In this document: piece by piece, positions 5,829-5,829 of the stretch
Position numbering within the stretch: the first letter of the stretch is position 1
Layout of the letters: each line of letters opens with the position of its first letter
Assembly: GCA_046726955.1 (NCBI GenBank)
Contig: JBKPBQ010000387.1
Coordinates: forward strand, 1 to 5,829
Source: CAVPGH01 sp046726955
GTDB lineage: Bacteria; Acidobacteriota; Vicinamibacteria; Fen-336
Length of the DNA stretch: 5,829 nucleotides
Direction of reading: 5' to 3'
Made by a program: the position numbers and the translations under genes
Notes under the pieces: generated by a model
Databases searched by the model: none
Seen by the model: the letters and a program-made list of their open reading frames with translations, nothing else
Told to the model about the DNA's origin: nothing

Positions 5829-5829
5829 C

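Overview
The window is a gene-dense stretch of a high-GC bacterial chromosome. G or C dominates third codon positions, so long open frames appear on both strands and most of them are spurious. A lipoprotein signal peptide, an ArnT/PMT-like GT-C glycosyltransferase and a Tat-type signal point to a diderm bacterium. The glycine-zipper lipoprotein and overall style would fit Acidobacteriota, Myxococcota or a similar environmental lineage, but this placement is a guess. No rRNA, tRNA, CRISPR array or mobile element was seen.

Layout. (1) Positions 2-1465 (+) hold the 3' part of a fusion gene. A PfkB/ribokinase-type kinase, cut by the left window edge, is joined to a domain resembling the queuosine-salvage protein Qng1 (DUF2419). 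That domain ends in an endonuclease III-like four-cysteine cluster. (2) Positions 1549-2274 (+) encode a lipoprotein with a Pro/Glu-rich linker, a beta-rich domain and a glycine-zipper region. Its Shine-Dalgarno sequence lies in one arm of an inverted repeat. (3) Converging on it from the other strand is a probable two-gene operon. A DedA-family membrane protein (4335-3676) is followed by an alditol-oxidase-like FAD enzyme with a twin-arginine signal (3670-2291). (4) A 115-bp divergent intergenic region (4336-4450) carries a short perfect inverted repeat. (5) Positions 4451-5770 (+) encode a polytopic GT39-like glycosyltransferase. (6) The right edge shows what may be the last 22 codons of a minus-strand gene that overlaps the glycosyltransferase's stop.

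How the genes relate. The most interesting object is the kinase-Qng1-like fusion. Qng1 is known to release queuine from queuosine 5'-monophosphate, and a PfkB nucleoside kinase could make that substrate from queuosine. One polypeptide could therefore carry two successive salvage steps; this is inference from domain identity. DedA (probably undecaprenyl-phosphate recycling) and the GT39-like enzyme (probably using a polyprenyl-phosphate sugar donor) are divergently arranged and could both serve envelope glycan synthesis. The exported alditol oxidase and the lipoprotein have no evident pathway link to their neighbours.
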